Positions 8,346 to 16,036 of a stretch of 18,832 bases of DNA are shown here, piece after piece. Source of the stretch: Simkania sp. (GTDB taxonomy: Bacteria > Chlamydiota > Chlamydiia > Chlamydiales > Simkaniaceae); the NCBI GenBank assembly GCA_028281425.1, contig JANQJX010000049.1:1-18832 (forward strand), written 5' to 3'. The notes under the pieces are model-generated. The model was not told the DNA's origin. It made no database searches and saw only the letters and a list, made by a program, of their open reading frames with translations. How positions within the stretch are numbered: the stretch's first letter is position 1; each line of letters begins with the position of its first letter. Position numbers and translations under genes: made by a program.

Positions 8346-8463
8346 TGACACAAGCGTTTGATAAAAGCACGTGAACACCCCATCGCTTTTGATAGAAATA
8401 ACGCATCTACTTCGTTCCACCCCTTCGCTAAGGTGCATGCGCCTTTGCTTAGCGCTTATCTCG

Positions 8464-8514
8464 TATCTACATCATTTTTTACAAGTCGATGGCGCGCATT
8501 GGGAGCAACTTGGG
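8464..8514 (+). repeat. Second dispersed repeat, copy 1
   Basis: Contains ACAAGTCGATG, a variable GCGCGC-type stretch, then ATTGGGAGCAACTTGGG. The same arrangement occurs at 16340-16391 on the same strand. It lies between the ABC exporter remnant and the VWA gene, ending about 10 bases from the VWA stop codon. The overlapping frame 8358-8546 is repeat-derived and I do not call it a gene. Confidence 0.7.
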
Positions 8515-8524
8515 GTATAAGAGG

Positions 8525-9496
8525 CTACGAATCAGTAAATGGATAAAACTCTTGCGTGACATTATCACTTTCCAATGCAAAACATAATTTCGATGGTGCT
8601 ATTGTTTGAAAAACTTCAGACTGCACAATAATGTCGATCGTGATCTTGTTGCCAGGTAAAAATTCTCCGAGTTCACATTTCGAATCAGAAGGAGAAGGGC
8701 ATTTATATACATACCACTGGTTATCAGATAAATTCTTAGCTTGTAATGTTAAAGACCTTGCAACAGGTTGGATTTTATTTATAACATTTTGTATTGCACT
8801 TGTAATGCTACAGGATTTTAATGTAGTATCTATGTATTGACCACGGTTTTTCTGAGCAATTGTTTTTAACAGCTCTTTATCATGCTTGTTCCCTATTCCA
8901 ATTGCAAAAAATTCCAAATTTTCCATTCGACCAATCTCGTTTAACGTTTCTTCCTTATTAAGGTGGCTGTTTGCCCCACCATCTGTCAATAGGACAAGTA
9001 TATTCTGTTTTACATTTTTTGTTTTTTGTGCCATTTCATCTAATTGTTTCCGAGATAATGCCAACCCTCCAGGAATATTTGTCCCAGAATTAAGTTGATA
9101 GTCTTTTATTTTTTTTTGCAATTCTAAAACGTTTTGAGAATTAATTTGAGTTACAGGACAAATGACTATCGCATCCTTGTCAAATCCAACGATTCCTATA
9201 TTAATGATCTTACGGCTTGAATCTGCAACTTTTAAAGCAGTATTGATGAGCTTATTCAAGTTTTTATCTAAAGATTCTCGACGACGTTGGTTACCCATAC
9301 TTCTACTCGTATCTATGCAAAAAACGAGGTTTGTTATAGAAGGGGGCTCCTTTGGAATCGTCAAGAACATCTCTGCCCTACGACACTTAGCACCCGTTTC
9401 TATTTTCACAGAATCAGAAGCAGGATGATTGGATCCATAGAAACTCGTGAAATAATTATAAGCTTGCGAAACCGCTTGGGACATCATTGTTGTCAT
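8525..9496 (-). CDS. von Willebrand factor A domain protein with intact MIDAS
   Basis: A 323-aa protein whose central part (about 54-235) is a VWA domain. The metal-ion-dependent adhesion site is complete: DTSRS (Asp62, Ser64, Ser66), Thr139 in SGTNIPGG, and Asp172 in LLTDGG. It is therefore predicted to bind a divalent metal and a protein ligand. The N-terminus (SQAYNYFTSF) is not a signal peptide and no membrane helix is seen, so it is probably cytosolic or secreted without a Sec signal. The C-terminal ~85 residues, rich in beta-like strands, resemble the sandwich that follows VWA in many bacterial proteins. AAAGG lies 7 bases before the chosen ATG. A 13-bp inverted repeat lies just upstream. 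It stands alone, flanked by repeat debris on its 3' side, which hints at an accessory or acquired gene. Its role is unknown. Confidence 0.85.
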   Translation of the reverse strand: MTTMMSQAVSQAYNYFTSFYGSNHPASDSVKIETGAKCRRAEMFLTIPKEPPSITNLVFCIDTSRSMGNQRRRESLDKNLNKLINTALKVADSSRKIINIGIVGFDKDAIVICPVTQINSQNVLELQKKIKDYQLNSGTNIPGGLALSRKQLDEMAQKTKNVKQNILVLLTDGGANSHLNKEETLNEIGRMENLEFFAIGIGNKHDKELLKTIAQKNRGQYIDTTLKSCSITSAIQNVINKIQPVARSLTLQAKNLSDNQWYVYKCPSPSDSKCELGEFLPGNKITIDIIVQSEVFQTIAPSKLCFALESDNVTQEFYPFTDS

Positions 9497-9512
9497 ATCA
9501 TACCTTTAAAGA

Positions 9513-9570
9513 TTTTAATGAGGAAGCAAGTTTATTTCATCCTCTGTTTTTTTTCAATTCCTCATTAAAA
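9513..9570. promoter_or_regulatory. 13-bp perfect inverted repeat upstream of the VWA gene
   Basis: TTTTAATGAGGAA (9513-9525) and TTCCTCATTAAAA (9558-9570) are perfect inverted repeats separated by 32 bases. The nearer arm starts 17 bases upstream of the VWA start codon, in the divergent gap between VWA (minus) and recD2 (plus). It could be an operator for a dimeric regulator, an RNA hairpin in the 5' leader, or the inverted ends of a tiny element. The rest of the gap to 9804 shows nothing I can assign. A 62-codon minus-strand frame there (9554-9742) has no recognisable content. Confidence 0.4.
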
Positions 9571-9804
9571 AACATACATTCGGAAAATCTTTTCTTATCT
9601 CACTTCCATCAAGAGAAATCCACCTTAACTCAGTGCTCATCTCATATCTGCATTTATTCAAAAAGCTGATGCCGCGAAATAGGTGACAATCCGGGGTAAA
9701 AGGTGGATAGCACAAAACAAGATGCGCTCTGAAGGGATCCATATAACTGCTATAACAATAAAAAAGAGGTCGAGTTTTTTGAAAAATTAGATTATGTTAC
9801 CTCC

Positions 9805-11970
9805 ATGGATGAAATTTATGGATATATCGAAAATATCGTTTTCTGCAGTGAAGAGACAGGATTTACTGTTGCTAGACTCAAAAAGCCAAAAGAAAAAGAG
9901 CTTATCACTTTAGTTGGAACCATGAGCTCCTTGCAGCCTGGAGAAACCATCCATTGCCAAGGACATTGGAAACACCACCCCAAGCATGGACGCCAGTTTG
10001 TTGTCGATCATTTCGTCATTTCTGCTCCCGTGGATCTTTTAGGAATCCAAAAATATCTCGAATCGGGAATGGTCAAAGGCATTGGCCCTATTTATGCCAA
10101 GCGTATTGTTGACCATTTTGGAATAGAAACCCTCACGATCATTGATGAAACTCCAGATTGCCTCTTAGAAATCGACGGAATTGGGAAAAAGCGTCTAGAA
10201 TATATCAAATCATGCTGGGATGAGCAAAAAGGAATCCGAAAAGTTATGATCTTTCTCCAATCTCACAAAATCAGCCCCCTTTTTGCTCGAAAGATTTTTA
10301 AAACCTACAAAGAAGAAAGTATTCTCAAAGTTCAGGAAAACCCCTATTGTTTAGCAAAAGATATTTTTGGAATCGGATTTAAAACTGCTGATCAACTTGC
10401 CCAAAATCTAGGAGTTGCCATAAACAGTCCTTTGCGTATTCAAGCAGGCATGGAACATGTGCTTTGGGAAATGAGTCGTGAGGGACATGTTTGCTATCCC
10501 GTTTCACAATTTTCAGAAAAAGCACAGGAGATTCTACAGGTCACAACTGATGAAATTCATATGCAAATAGAAACTCTTAAACAGGAAAAAAGAATCATTC
10601 ATGCCCCCTTAGAAAAGGAAGGAGAACATATCCCTTTTATCTGGATACGCCCTCTCTATCTATGTGAAATGGGGATTTCTCGAGAAATTAGCCGTCTTAT
10701 CAAAAATCAAAGTGAAATTCGCTCTGTTTTAGTTGATAAAGCACTCGATTGGGCAGAAAAAAAATTGTACCTACACTTTGCAAAAGAACAAAAAGAGGCC
10801 ATTGAAAAAAGTCTTAGTGAAAAATTACATATTATTACGGGAGGTCCTGGAACAGGAAAAAGCACTATCACACGTGCCATTTTAGCAATCACCTCAAAAT
10901 TAACCTCTAAAATTATTTTAACAGCTCCAACAGGAAGAGCAGCAAAACGGCTCAGTGAAATCACTTCAAGAAAAGCCTTTACCATTCATAGTCTCCTTGA
11001 ATTTGATTTTAACGAAGGAGGATTTAAGCGTAACCGAGACAATCCTCTGAATTGCGATCTTCTCATTGTTGATGAAGCATCGATGATCGACACCCAATTG
11101 ATGTATCATCTTTTGAAAGCCCTTCCTAGTAAAACCCGCTTTATTTTGATTGGAGATATCGATCAGCTTCCAAGCGTTGGCCCCGGAAATGTCTTAAAAG
11201 ATATGATCCTATCAAAAAAACTTCCTTTAACCCGCTTAAAACGGATCTTTCGCCAAGGAAAAGGATCTCAAATCATCCAAAGCGCTCACCGGATCAACAA
11301 AGGATATTTTCCCGATTTAAGCAATGATCCTCAAAGCGATTTTATTTTTTTTGAAATAGAAAATCCTGAAGAGATTTTAGCAAAAATAGCTGAGCTCATC
11401 AAATCGACTTTACCCAAACGATTTGGATTTGATCCTATTGATGACATTCAAGTCCTAACACCCATGAAACGGGGAGTCATTGGAAGTGACCATTTCAATC
11501 ATATTTTGCAAAATGTACTCAATTCAAACCCCCTTCAAACCCATTGGATGGGACGCACTTTTCGCCTTGGTGATAAAATCATGCAAATTCGAAATAATTA
11601 TGATAAAAAAGTCTATAATGGAGATGTCGGCCGGATCCTTTCTCTTGATATTGAAGGTCAAAAGCTTACCATCCTTTTCGATCAAAAAGAAGTTTTATAT
11701 GATTTTTCTGAACTCGACGAGCTCATGCTTGCTTATGCTGTTTCCGTACATAAATACCAAGGAAGTGAATGTCCCTGCATTTTAATGCCCATTCATACCT
11801 CCCACTTTAAACTTTTATTTCGTAATCTTCTTTATACAGCAATCACAAGAGGAAAAAAACTTGTGACGCTTTTGGGAACAAAAAAAGCCCTTGCAATTGC
11901 CATTAAAACAGATAATGTTTTGAAACGCTATAGCAGTTTAAATCAAATGCTGATAGAAAATTGTCCTTAG
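9805..11970 (+). CDS. recD2: RecD2-type ATP-dependent 5'-3' DNA helicase
   Basis: A 721-aa superfamily 1B helicase of the RecD2/TraA-like type, which acts in DNA repair without RecBC partners. Order: an N-terminal OB-like domain (1-75), helix-hairpin-helix segments (GIGPIYAKRI near 93-102, IDGIGKKRLEYI near 123-134, GIGFKTADQLA near 192-202), then the motor. Motor motifs are Walker A GGPGTGKST (346-354), Walker B LLIVDEAS (Asp423-Glu424), motif III GDIDQLPSVGPGN, the FRQ-GKGSQ motif IV region, and the C-terminal AYAVSVHKYQGSE with YTAITRGKKL (motifs V-VI). The long N-terminal region separates RecD2 from RecBCD RecD. The start has no strong Shine-Dalgarno sequence. The TAG stop (11968-11970) is formed at the boundary with an inserted MITE-like element. 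It is divergent from VWA and convergent with metG, next to which recD also lies in Chlamydia. Confidence 0.95.
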   Translation: MDEIYGYIENIVFCSEETGFTVARLKKPKEKELITLVGTMSSLQPGETIHCQGHWKHHPKHGRQFVVDHFVISAPVDLLGIQKYLESGMVKGIGPIYAKRIVDHFGIETLTIIDETPDCLLEIDGIGKKRLEYIKSCWDEQKGIRKVMIFLQSHKISPLFARKIFKTYKEESILKVQENPYCLAKDIFGIGFKTADQLAQNLGVAINSPLRIQAGMEHVLWEMSREGHVCYPVSQFSEKAQEILQVTTDEIHMQIETLKQEKRIIHAPLEKEGEHIPFIWIRPLYLCEMGISREISRLIKNQSEIRSVLVDKALDWAEKKLYLHFAKEQKEAIEKSLSEKLHIITGGPGTGKSTITRAILAITSKLTSKIILTAPTGRAAKRLSEITSRKAFTIHSLLEFDFNEGGFKRNRDNPLNCDLLIVDEASMIDTQLMYHLLKALPSKTRFILIGDIDQLPSVGPGNVLKDMILSKKLPLTRLKRIFRQGKGSQIIQSAHRINKGYFPDLSNDPQSDFIFFEIENPEEILAKIAELIKSTLPKRFGFDPIDDIQVLTPMKRGVIGSDHFNHILQNVLNSNPLQTHWMGRTFRLGDKIMQIRNNYDKKVYNGDVGRILSLDIEGQKLTILFDQKEVLYDFSELDELMLAYAVSVHKYQGSECPCILMPIHTSHFKLLFRNLLYTAITRGKKLVTLLGTKKALAIAIKTDNVLKRYSSLNQMLIENCP

Positions 11971-12136
11971 GGCCTGCCTTGAACTGGAAAGTCCTCGTCT
12001 AAAGGATCTTTTCTCCTTAGGCTTGACATCAGTCGCATCTCCTTTTGCTCTCAAGAGCCTAGTGAATTTGCACCTTTCACAATTTTCGAAAAAAATCTCA
12101 ATGGATCTGAACAATTTTTCAGTTCAAGACAGACCC
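11970..12136. mobile_element. MITE-like non-autonomous element inserted at the recD2 stop codon
   Basis: A 167-bp element with imperfect terminal inverted repeats. The left end GGGCCTGCCTTGAACTGG (from 11970) matches the reverse complement of the right end, GGGTCTGTCTTGAACTGA (to 12136), at 19 of the outer 23 positions. It is bordered by perfect direct CCTTA duplications at 11965-11969 and 12137-12141. It encodes no protein. Removing it and one CCTTA gives TGT CCT TAA, so the insertion changed the recD2 stop from TAA to TAG without altering the protein. If the true ends lie a base or two further out, the duplication is 3-4 bp, still including TTA. No related transposase is in the window. Confidence 0.65.
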
Positions 12137-12151
12137 CCTTAACTTGTATAA

Positions 12152-12252
12152 AGCCAAAAAATTCCCGAATGGATACTAAGAGAATTGATTGGATGTGTGA
12201 GCGAAACAGAGCCTATGGATTTTTCTAGATTGGACACGCGAAATGCGGGTTA
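12152..12252. repeat. Palindromic dispersed repeat, copy C (left arm missing)
   Basis: The core AATTCCCGAATGGATAC, ATTGGATGTGTGAG and AACAGAGCCTATGGATTTTT, then the right end GGACACGCGAAAT (12232-12243), all match copies A and B. The left palindromic arm is absent; the MITE-like element lies about 15 bases to that side. The repeat runs to the TAA stop of metG (minus strand, 12250-12252). Together with the MITE it fills the convergent recD2/metG gap. Confidence 0.7.
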
Positions 12253-14301
12253 AGAGACTCCATCTCCAGGACAGGCTTTTGAGACTTCTAAAAGTTCTAG
12301 CTCTTTTTCTTCTCCCACGCAAAGAAGTAATCCCTGACTTTCAATTCCCATCAATTTAGCCGGTTTTAAGTTGGCAATAAAAAGAGCTTTTTTGCCAACT
12401 AAGTGATCAGAGTCTCTAAACGCATTTTGAATCCCTGAAACAATCGTCCGTTTTTCAAGTCCTAAATCAACCTCAAGCTTCATAAGTTTTTTGCTCTTTT
12501 TAACAGGCGTTGCAGATAAAATGAGTCCGATACGAAGATCTATCTTTTCAAAAGTTTCAAAAGGGATGGTCTCTTTAAAAGGCTTCAGCCGATGTTTTGA
12601 TAAAGATGTTACTTCCTTTTCTCTTTTCTTTAATTTTGCTATTTCCCTTTCAATTTGTTCATCTTCTACCTTTTTAAAGAGGACTTTAGGAGCAGGCAAA
12701 AGGCCATTGAAAGTCAAGGGCATTTGATAGGCATCTTCCCAATTTTCATCAGACAAAGAAGAAGAAAAGCCAAGAAGCTTCCAAAGTTTTTCTGCAGCAT
12801 GTGGAATGATAGGATAAGAGACAATCGACAAGGTTTGTAAACATTTCAAACAAAGCGCTAAAGTTTTTTTAAGCTCTTTTTTTAATAAACTCTCTTTGAC
12901 AAGTTTCCAAGGCTTTTTAAAATCGAAATAGGTATTTCCAAGAGTTGCAATTTCCATGATAATTTGACTTGCACGCCTTAACCGAAAATGGGTATAGGCA
13001 AGATAGATCTCTTTTCTCTTCTCTTCAATTTTTTCTAAAAAGGCTTCATCTTCTCTTTCTAAATCCCCCAAAAGAGGAAGAGTCCCACCCAAATGGTTTT
13101 TCACAAAAACAAGTGTCCGATTGACAAAATTTCCATACTTCCCAAGAAGATGTGTATTTGAGCGCATCTGAAAATCTCTCCAAGAAAACTCACTATCTTG
13201 CGTTTCAGGGGCATTTGAAGCAATTGCATAGCGGATTTGATCTGCACTAAATATCTTAAAAAATGCTTCTAAGTCAACATCCCATCCACTTGATTTACTA
13301 AATTGCTTCCCCTCTAAGTTATAAAACTCATTGGCCGGAAGTTCATCGACAAGTTTATAGTTTTGATTCTGTCCCATAATCATTGCAGGGAAAAAAATCG
13401 CATGGAAAGGAATATTGTCTTTTCCAATAAATTGCACATAATGGGTTTTGGGATCTAGCCAATAATCTTCCCAAGCCTTCGGCTTTTTTTTAACCTTTTT
13501 TGCCCATTCTTTTGTAGCCGAAATATAACCGATTGGAGCATCAAACCAAACATAGAATACTTTTCCCTTGGCCTCATCTAAAGGAACAGAAATGCCCCAA
13601 CTTAAATCGCGTGTAATGCTCCGCTCTTTGAGTTCATCGATATAATTTTGGGCAAAATGAACCACGTTGCTTTTCCATTTTTTCTTCTTGATCCATTTTT
13701 GGAGTTTTTCTTGAAAATGATCAAACCGAAGATACCAATGTTTCGTGGGTTTTAAAACAAGCTTTGCATTTGTCAACTTTGATCTAGGGTTTTTAAGCTC
13801 TATAGCTTCAAAACTGCCCCCACATTTTGGGCATTCATCTCCTCTAGCCTCTTCAAATTTACATTTAGGGCATGTTCCAACCACATACCGATCAGCCAAA
13901 AAACGTTGATCCTCTAAGGAAAAAAGCTCCTTTGCTATCTTGACTTCAATATGCCCATTTTTTATGAGATCTAAAAAAAACTCTTTTGTCAAATCGGCAT
14001 GCTCTTTCCATGTCGTTCGAGAGAAATGATCAAAAGAGATTTGAAATTTATCAAATAATTCACGATTGATTTGATCGTAAAAATCGACATATTCTTGAGG
14101 TGTTTTTTGAGAGAGTTCCGCATTCAAAGTGATGGGAACCCCATGTTCATCGGAACCACTGATAAAAAGGACATCTTTCCCAAGAAGACGGCAAAACCGA
14201 GCATAACAATCGGCAGGTAAATAGGCTCCTCCAATATGTCCAAAATGAAGCCTTCCGTTTGCATAAAGAAGCGCGGCTGTGATGAGGACCTTATTGCTCA
14301 T
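12250..14301 (-). CDS. metG: Methionyl-tRNA synthetase
   Basis: A 683-aa class I aminoacyl-tRNA synthetase that charges tRNA-Met in the cytoplasm. Motifs: HFGH (19-22) in place of HIGH, a four-cysteine zinc knuckle (Cys144, Cys147, Cys157, Cys160), and QFSKS (333-337) as the KMSKS loop. The C-terminal ~105 residues (from about FEKIDLRIG) form the tRNA-binding EMAP/Trbp111-like domain that also mediates dimerisation. The length fits the MetG1 (E. coli-like) form with this appended domain. The start ATG overlaps the end of the upstream omega-like ORF by 11 bases, implying translational coupling. The protein ends normally (CPGDGV), although a dispersed repeat abuts the stop. Confidence 0.98.
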   Translation of the reverse strand: MSNKVLITAALLYANGRLHFGHIGGAYLPADCYARFCRLLGKDVLFISGSDEHGVPITLNAELSQKTPQEYVDFYDQINRELFDKFQISFDHFSRTTWKEHADLTKEFFLDLIKNGHIEVKIAKELFSLEDQRFLADRYVVGTCPKCKFEEARGDECPKCGGSFEAIELKNPRSKLTNAKLVLKPTKHWYLRFDHFQEKLQKWIKKKKWKSNVVHFAQNYIDELKERSITRDLSWGISVPLDEAKGKVFYVWFDAPIGYISATKEWAKKVKKKPKAWEDYWLDPKTHYVQFIGKDNIPFHAIFFPAMIMGQNQNYKLVDELPANEFYNLEGKQFSKSSGWDVDLEAFFKIFSADQIRYAIASNAPETQDSEFSWRDFQMRSNTHLLGKYGNFVNRTLVFVKNHLGGTLPLLGDLEREDEAFLEKIEEKRKEIYLAYTHFRLRRASQIIMEIATLGNTYFDFKKPWKLVKESLLKKELKKTLALCLKCLQTLSIVSYPIIPHAAEKLWKLLGFSSSLSDENWEDAYQMPLTFNGLLPAPKVLFKKVEDEQIEREIAKLKKREKEVTSLSKHRLKPFKETIPFETFEKIDLRIGLILSATPVKKSKKLMKLEVDLGLEKRTIVSGIQNAFRDSDHLVGKKALFIANLKPAKLMGIESQGLLLCVGEEKELELLEVSKACPGDGVS

Positions 14302-14515
14302 CTTCTGAAGAATTCTCCTGCTCCTTTTTCTCTTTTTTTGTTTTGCTCAATTTAGGAGGATTACGTCTAATTTCATTTAAAAGCTCTCCAATGCTTAAAT
14401 CTACATTCCCCGCATGGATTTGCTTTTGAGCTAATTCAATGGCAAAATTTGTCATTTGAAAATTGTTATCAAAAATCTCTTTAAAGGTCTCTTTTGTCAA
14501 TTCCTCTCGTTTCAT
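14291..14515 (-). CDS. Small protein, possible divergent RNA polymerase omega-like subunit
   Basis: 74 aa between gmk and metG. AGAGGAA is well placed before the ATG at 14515. The core NNFQMTNFAIELAQKQIHAG, then VDLSIGELLNEIRRNP, is predicted helical. It parallels the layout of RpoZ, in which a [RK]F-x-L-x-x-x-A-x-x-R-A-R helix precedes an [IV]-x-x-A-L-x-E-I helix. The tail is charged and disordered (KKEKKEQENSSEDE). In many bacteria rpoZ follows gmk directly, as here. The match is weak, with the usual Arg residues replaced, so this is an inference from position and pattern. Chlamydia has a small uncharacterised ORF at the same place. The stop overlaps metG by 11 bases. Confidence 0.8.
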   Translation of the reverse strand: MKREELTKETFKEIFDNNFQMTNFAIELAQKQIHAGNVDLSIGELLNEIRRNPPKLSKTKKEKKEQENSSEDEQ

Positions 14516-14539
14516 AGATTCCTCTTCTTATACGATGTG

Positions 14540-15142
14540 TTATAGGACTAAATGGTTTATTCGATGTTCTTCGGCTAAAATAATGCTTTTTAAAACCAAA
14601 TAGGCATGATCTAAATCATCATTGATAATGAGATAATCATAATGTTTGATCTGCTCTATCTCATGATGCGCAAGGTTTAAACGTTTTTGAAGCATCTCAG
14701 CTGACTCACTTTTTCTTTTTATAAGTCGCTCATTTAAAGTCTCCGTCGATGGAGGAGCAACAAAAATAAAAAGGGCCTCAATCTTTCCCTTAAGGCTTAA
14801 AGCTCCTTGCGTATCAATCACAAGAATCACATGATGCTTTTTACGGCGGTCTTCTAAAACATTTTTTTTGAGCGTTCCATAATGATTTCCAAAAACTATA
14901 GCATACTCGAGAAATTCAGACCTATCAATATGTGCTTGAAAAGCTTTTTTGCTCAAAAAATGATAATCTTTTCCATCAACTTCTCTTTCTCTAGGAGCTC
15001 TTGTCGTACAAGAAATGCTTTGAGTCATTTTATCTGGAAACTCATCAATAAGCATCTTCACAAGTGTGGTTTTACCTGTTCCCGCAGGAGCACTGATCAC
15101 AACCAAAAATTTTTTTTTAAGCTTTTCTCCTAAAGATGACAT
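14540..15142 (-). CDS. gmk: Guanylate kinase
   Basis: A 200-aa cytoplasmic kinase that phosphorylates GMP to GDP with ATP. The P-loop is SAPAGTGKT (17-25), followed by the GMP-binding region SCTTRAPREREVDGKDYHF and the FLEYAIVFGNHYGT motif with the conserved Glu-Tyr. VILVIDTQGALSLK contains the Walker-B-like Asp, and the lid region is ERLIKRKSES. The length is normal. The start is 3 bases after the yicC stop, so the two are surely co-transcribed. The unusual P-loop, with PAGTGK instead of PSGAGK, is conservative. Confidence 0.97.
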   Translation of the reverse strand: MSSLGEKLKKKFLVVISAPAGTGKTTLVKMLIDEFPDKMTQSISCTTRAPREREVDGKDYHFLSKKAFQAHIDRSEFLEYAIVFGNHYGTLKKNVLEDRRKKHHVILVIDTQGALSLKGKIEALFIFVAPPSTETLNERLIKRKSESAEMLQKRLNLAHHEIEQIKHYDYLIINDDLDHAYLVLKSIILAEEHRINHLVL

Positions 15143-15145
15143 CTT

Positions 15146-16036
15146 TTACTCAATATTTTGAATCTGCTCTCGAATTTTTTCCACCCCTGATTTCATGGCT
15201 AAAACTTCTTTTGTAATTTGAAGATCTTGAGCCTTTGCTCCAATTGTATTGAGCTCTCGATTGATTTCTTGAATTAAAAAATCCATTTCTTTCCCAGATT
15301 TGAGTTGGTCAGATGACAAAAGCTCTCGAAACTGTTGAGTGTGAGCAAACACTCTTGTAATCTCTTCTTGAAAATCCACTTTATCAGCAAAAAAAACGAC
15401 CTCTTTTAAAAGACGCTCATCCTCTGAGTCAGAAAGAAGCCCAATCTCTTTTAATTTTGATTTCAATCTGTTCTGAAACTTTAAACCTGCAGCTGCCCTT
15501 TGTTTGTCAACTTTAGAGAGTCCCTTCTCCACCATATCAAGATAAGGATAAAAATCGGCCATAAGAAGTGCCCCTTCTTTTTCTCTCATCAAGATAAATT
15601 GAGTCAAAGCTTTTTCAAATCCCTCCATAAGAGCTTTTTCTCCTTTTTCATCGAATGTCATATCCAAAGATTCATCAAATGACAAATTGCAATTTAAAAG
15701 AAAAGGAAACGAAATCTCTTTTTTTGGATCAAAGCCAAGATGAGAAGCTATTTTTTTTAAGATCTCTAATTTTTTTTTAAGCTCATCGGGGTTTAAACCT
15801 GCTAAAGCCTTTATGTTTGATCTCCCTTTTTCTTTTGACAGCCGCACTGTCACAAATCCTCTCCTAAGCTCTTTAGAAAGCTTCTTTCTAAAAGAAAGAT
15901 CAAAATATAAAAGCTCTTTCGGAAGATGAATATTCACATCTAAATTTTTTCGATTTACCGAAGCAATTTCAATTAAAAAAGCACTCTCTTCGATAAAAAA
16001 TTGAAAGCAGCCATAGGCTGTCATGCTACGAAACAT
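15146..16036 (-). CDS. yicC: YicC family endoribonuclease
   Basis: A 296-aa YicC/YloC family protein; E. coli YicC has been described as an endoribonuclease affecting sRNA turnover. The conserved N-terminus MFRSMTAYG and SVNRKNLDVN (normally S-M-T-G-[FY]-G and E-[IV]-[KR]-S-[VL]-N-[HNSR]-[KR]-F/L) and the C-terminal MDFLIQEINRELNTIGAKAQD are diagnostic. The middle is coiled-coil rich. The position immediately before gmk is a common bacterial arrangement, so this gene probably opens the yicC-gmk-omega-like-metG operon. AAGGAAA lies upstream of the ATG. The first glycine of the N-terminal motif is Ala here, which is unlikely to matter. Confidence 0.95.
   Translation of the reverse strand: MFRSMTAYGCFQFFIEESAFLIEIASVNRKNLDVNIHLPKELLYFDLSFRKKLSKELRRGFVTVRLSKEKGRSNIKALAGLNPDELKKKLEILKKIASHLGFDPKKEISFPFLLNCNLSFDESLDMTFDEKGEKALMEGFEKALTQFILMREKEGALLMADFYPYLDMVEKGLSKVDKQRAAAGLKFQNRLKSKLKEIGLLSDSEDERLLKEVVFFADKVDFQEEITRVFAHTQQFRELLSSDQLKSGKEMDFLIQEINRELNTIGAKAQDLQITKEVLAMKSGVEKIREQIQNIE

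Noticed and set aside
8358..8546. 62-codon plus-strand frame before the VWA gene
   Set aside because: It is repeat sequence in translation (the ACAAGTCGATG/GGGAGCAACTTGGG unit) and overlaps the VWA 3' end on the other strand.
9162..9568. Plus-strand frames opposite the VWA gene
   Set aside because: They are shadows of the VWA coding frame, which has complete MIDAS residues and a good ribosome binding site.
9554..9742. 62-codon minus-strand frame in the VWA/recD2 divergent gap
   Set aside because: No recognisable motif, no ribosome binding site, and it overlaps the inverted repeat; chance frame is the simplest reading.
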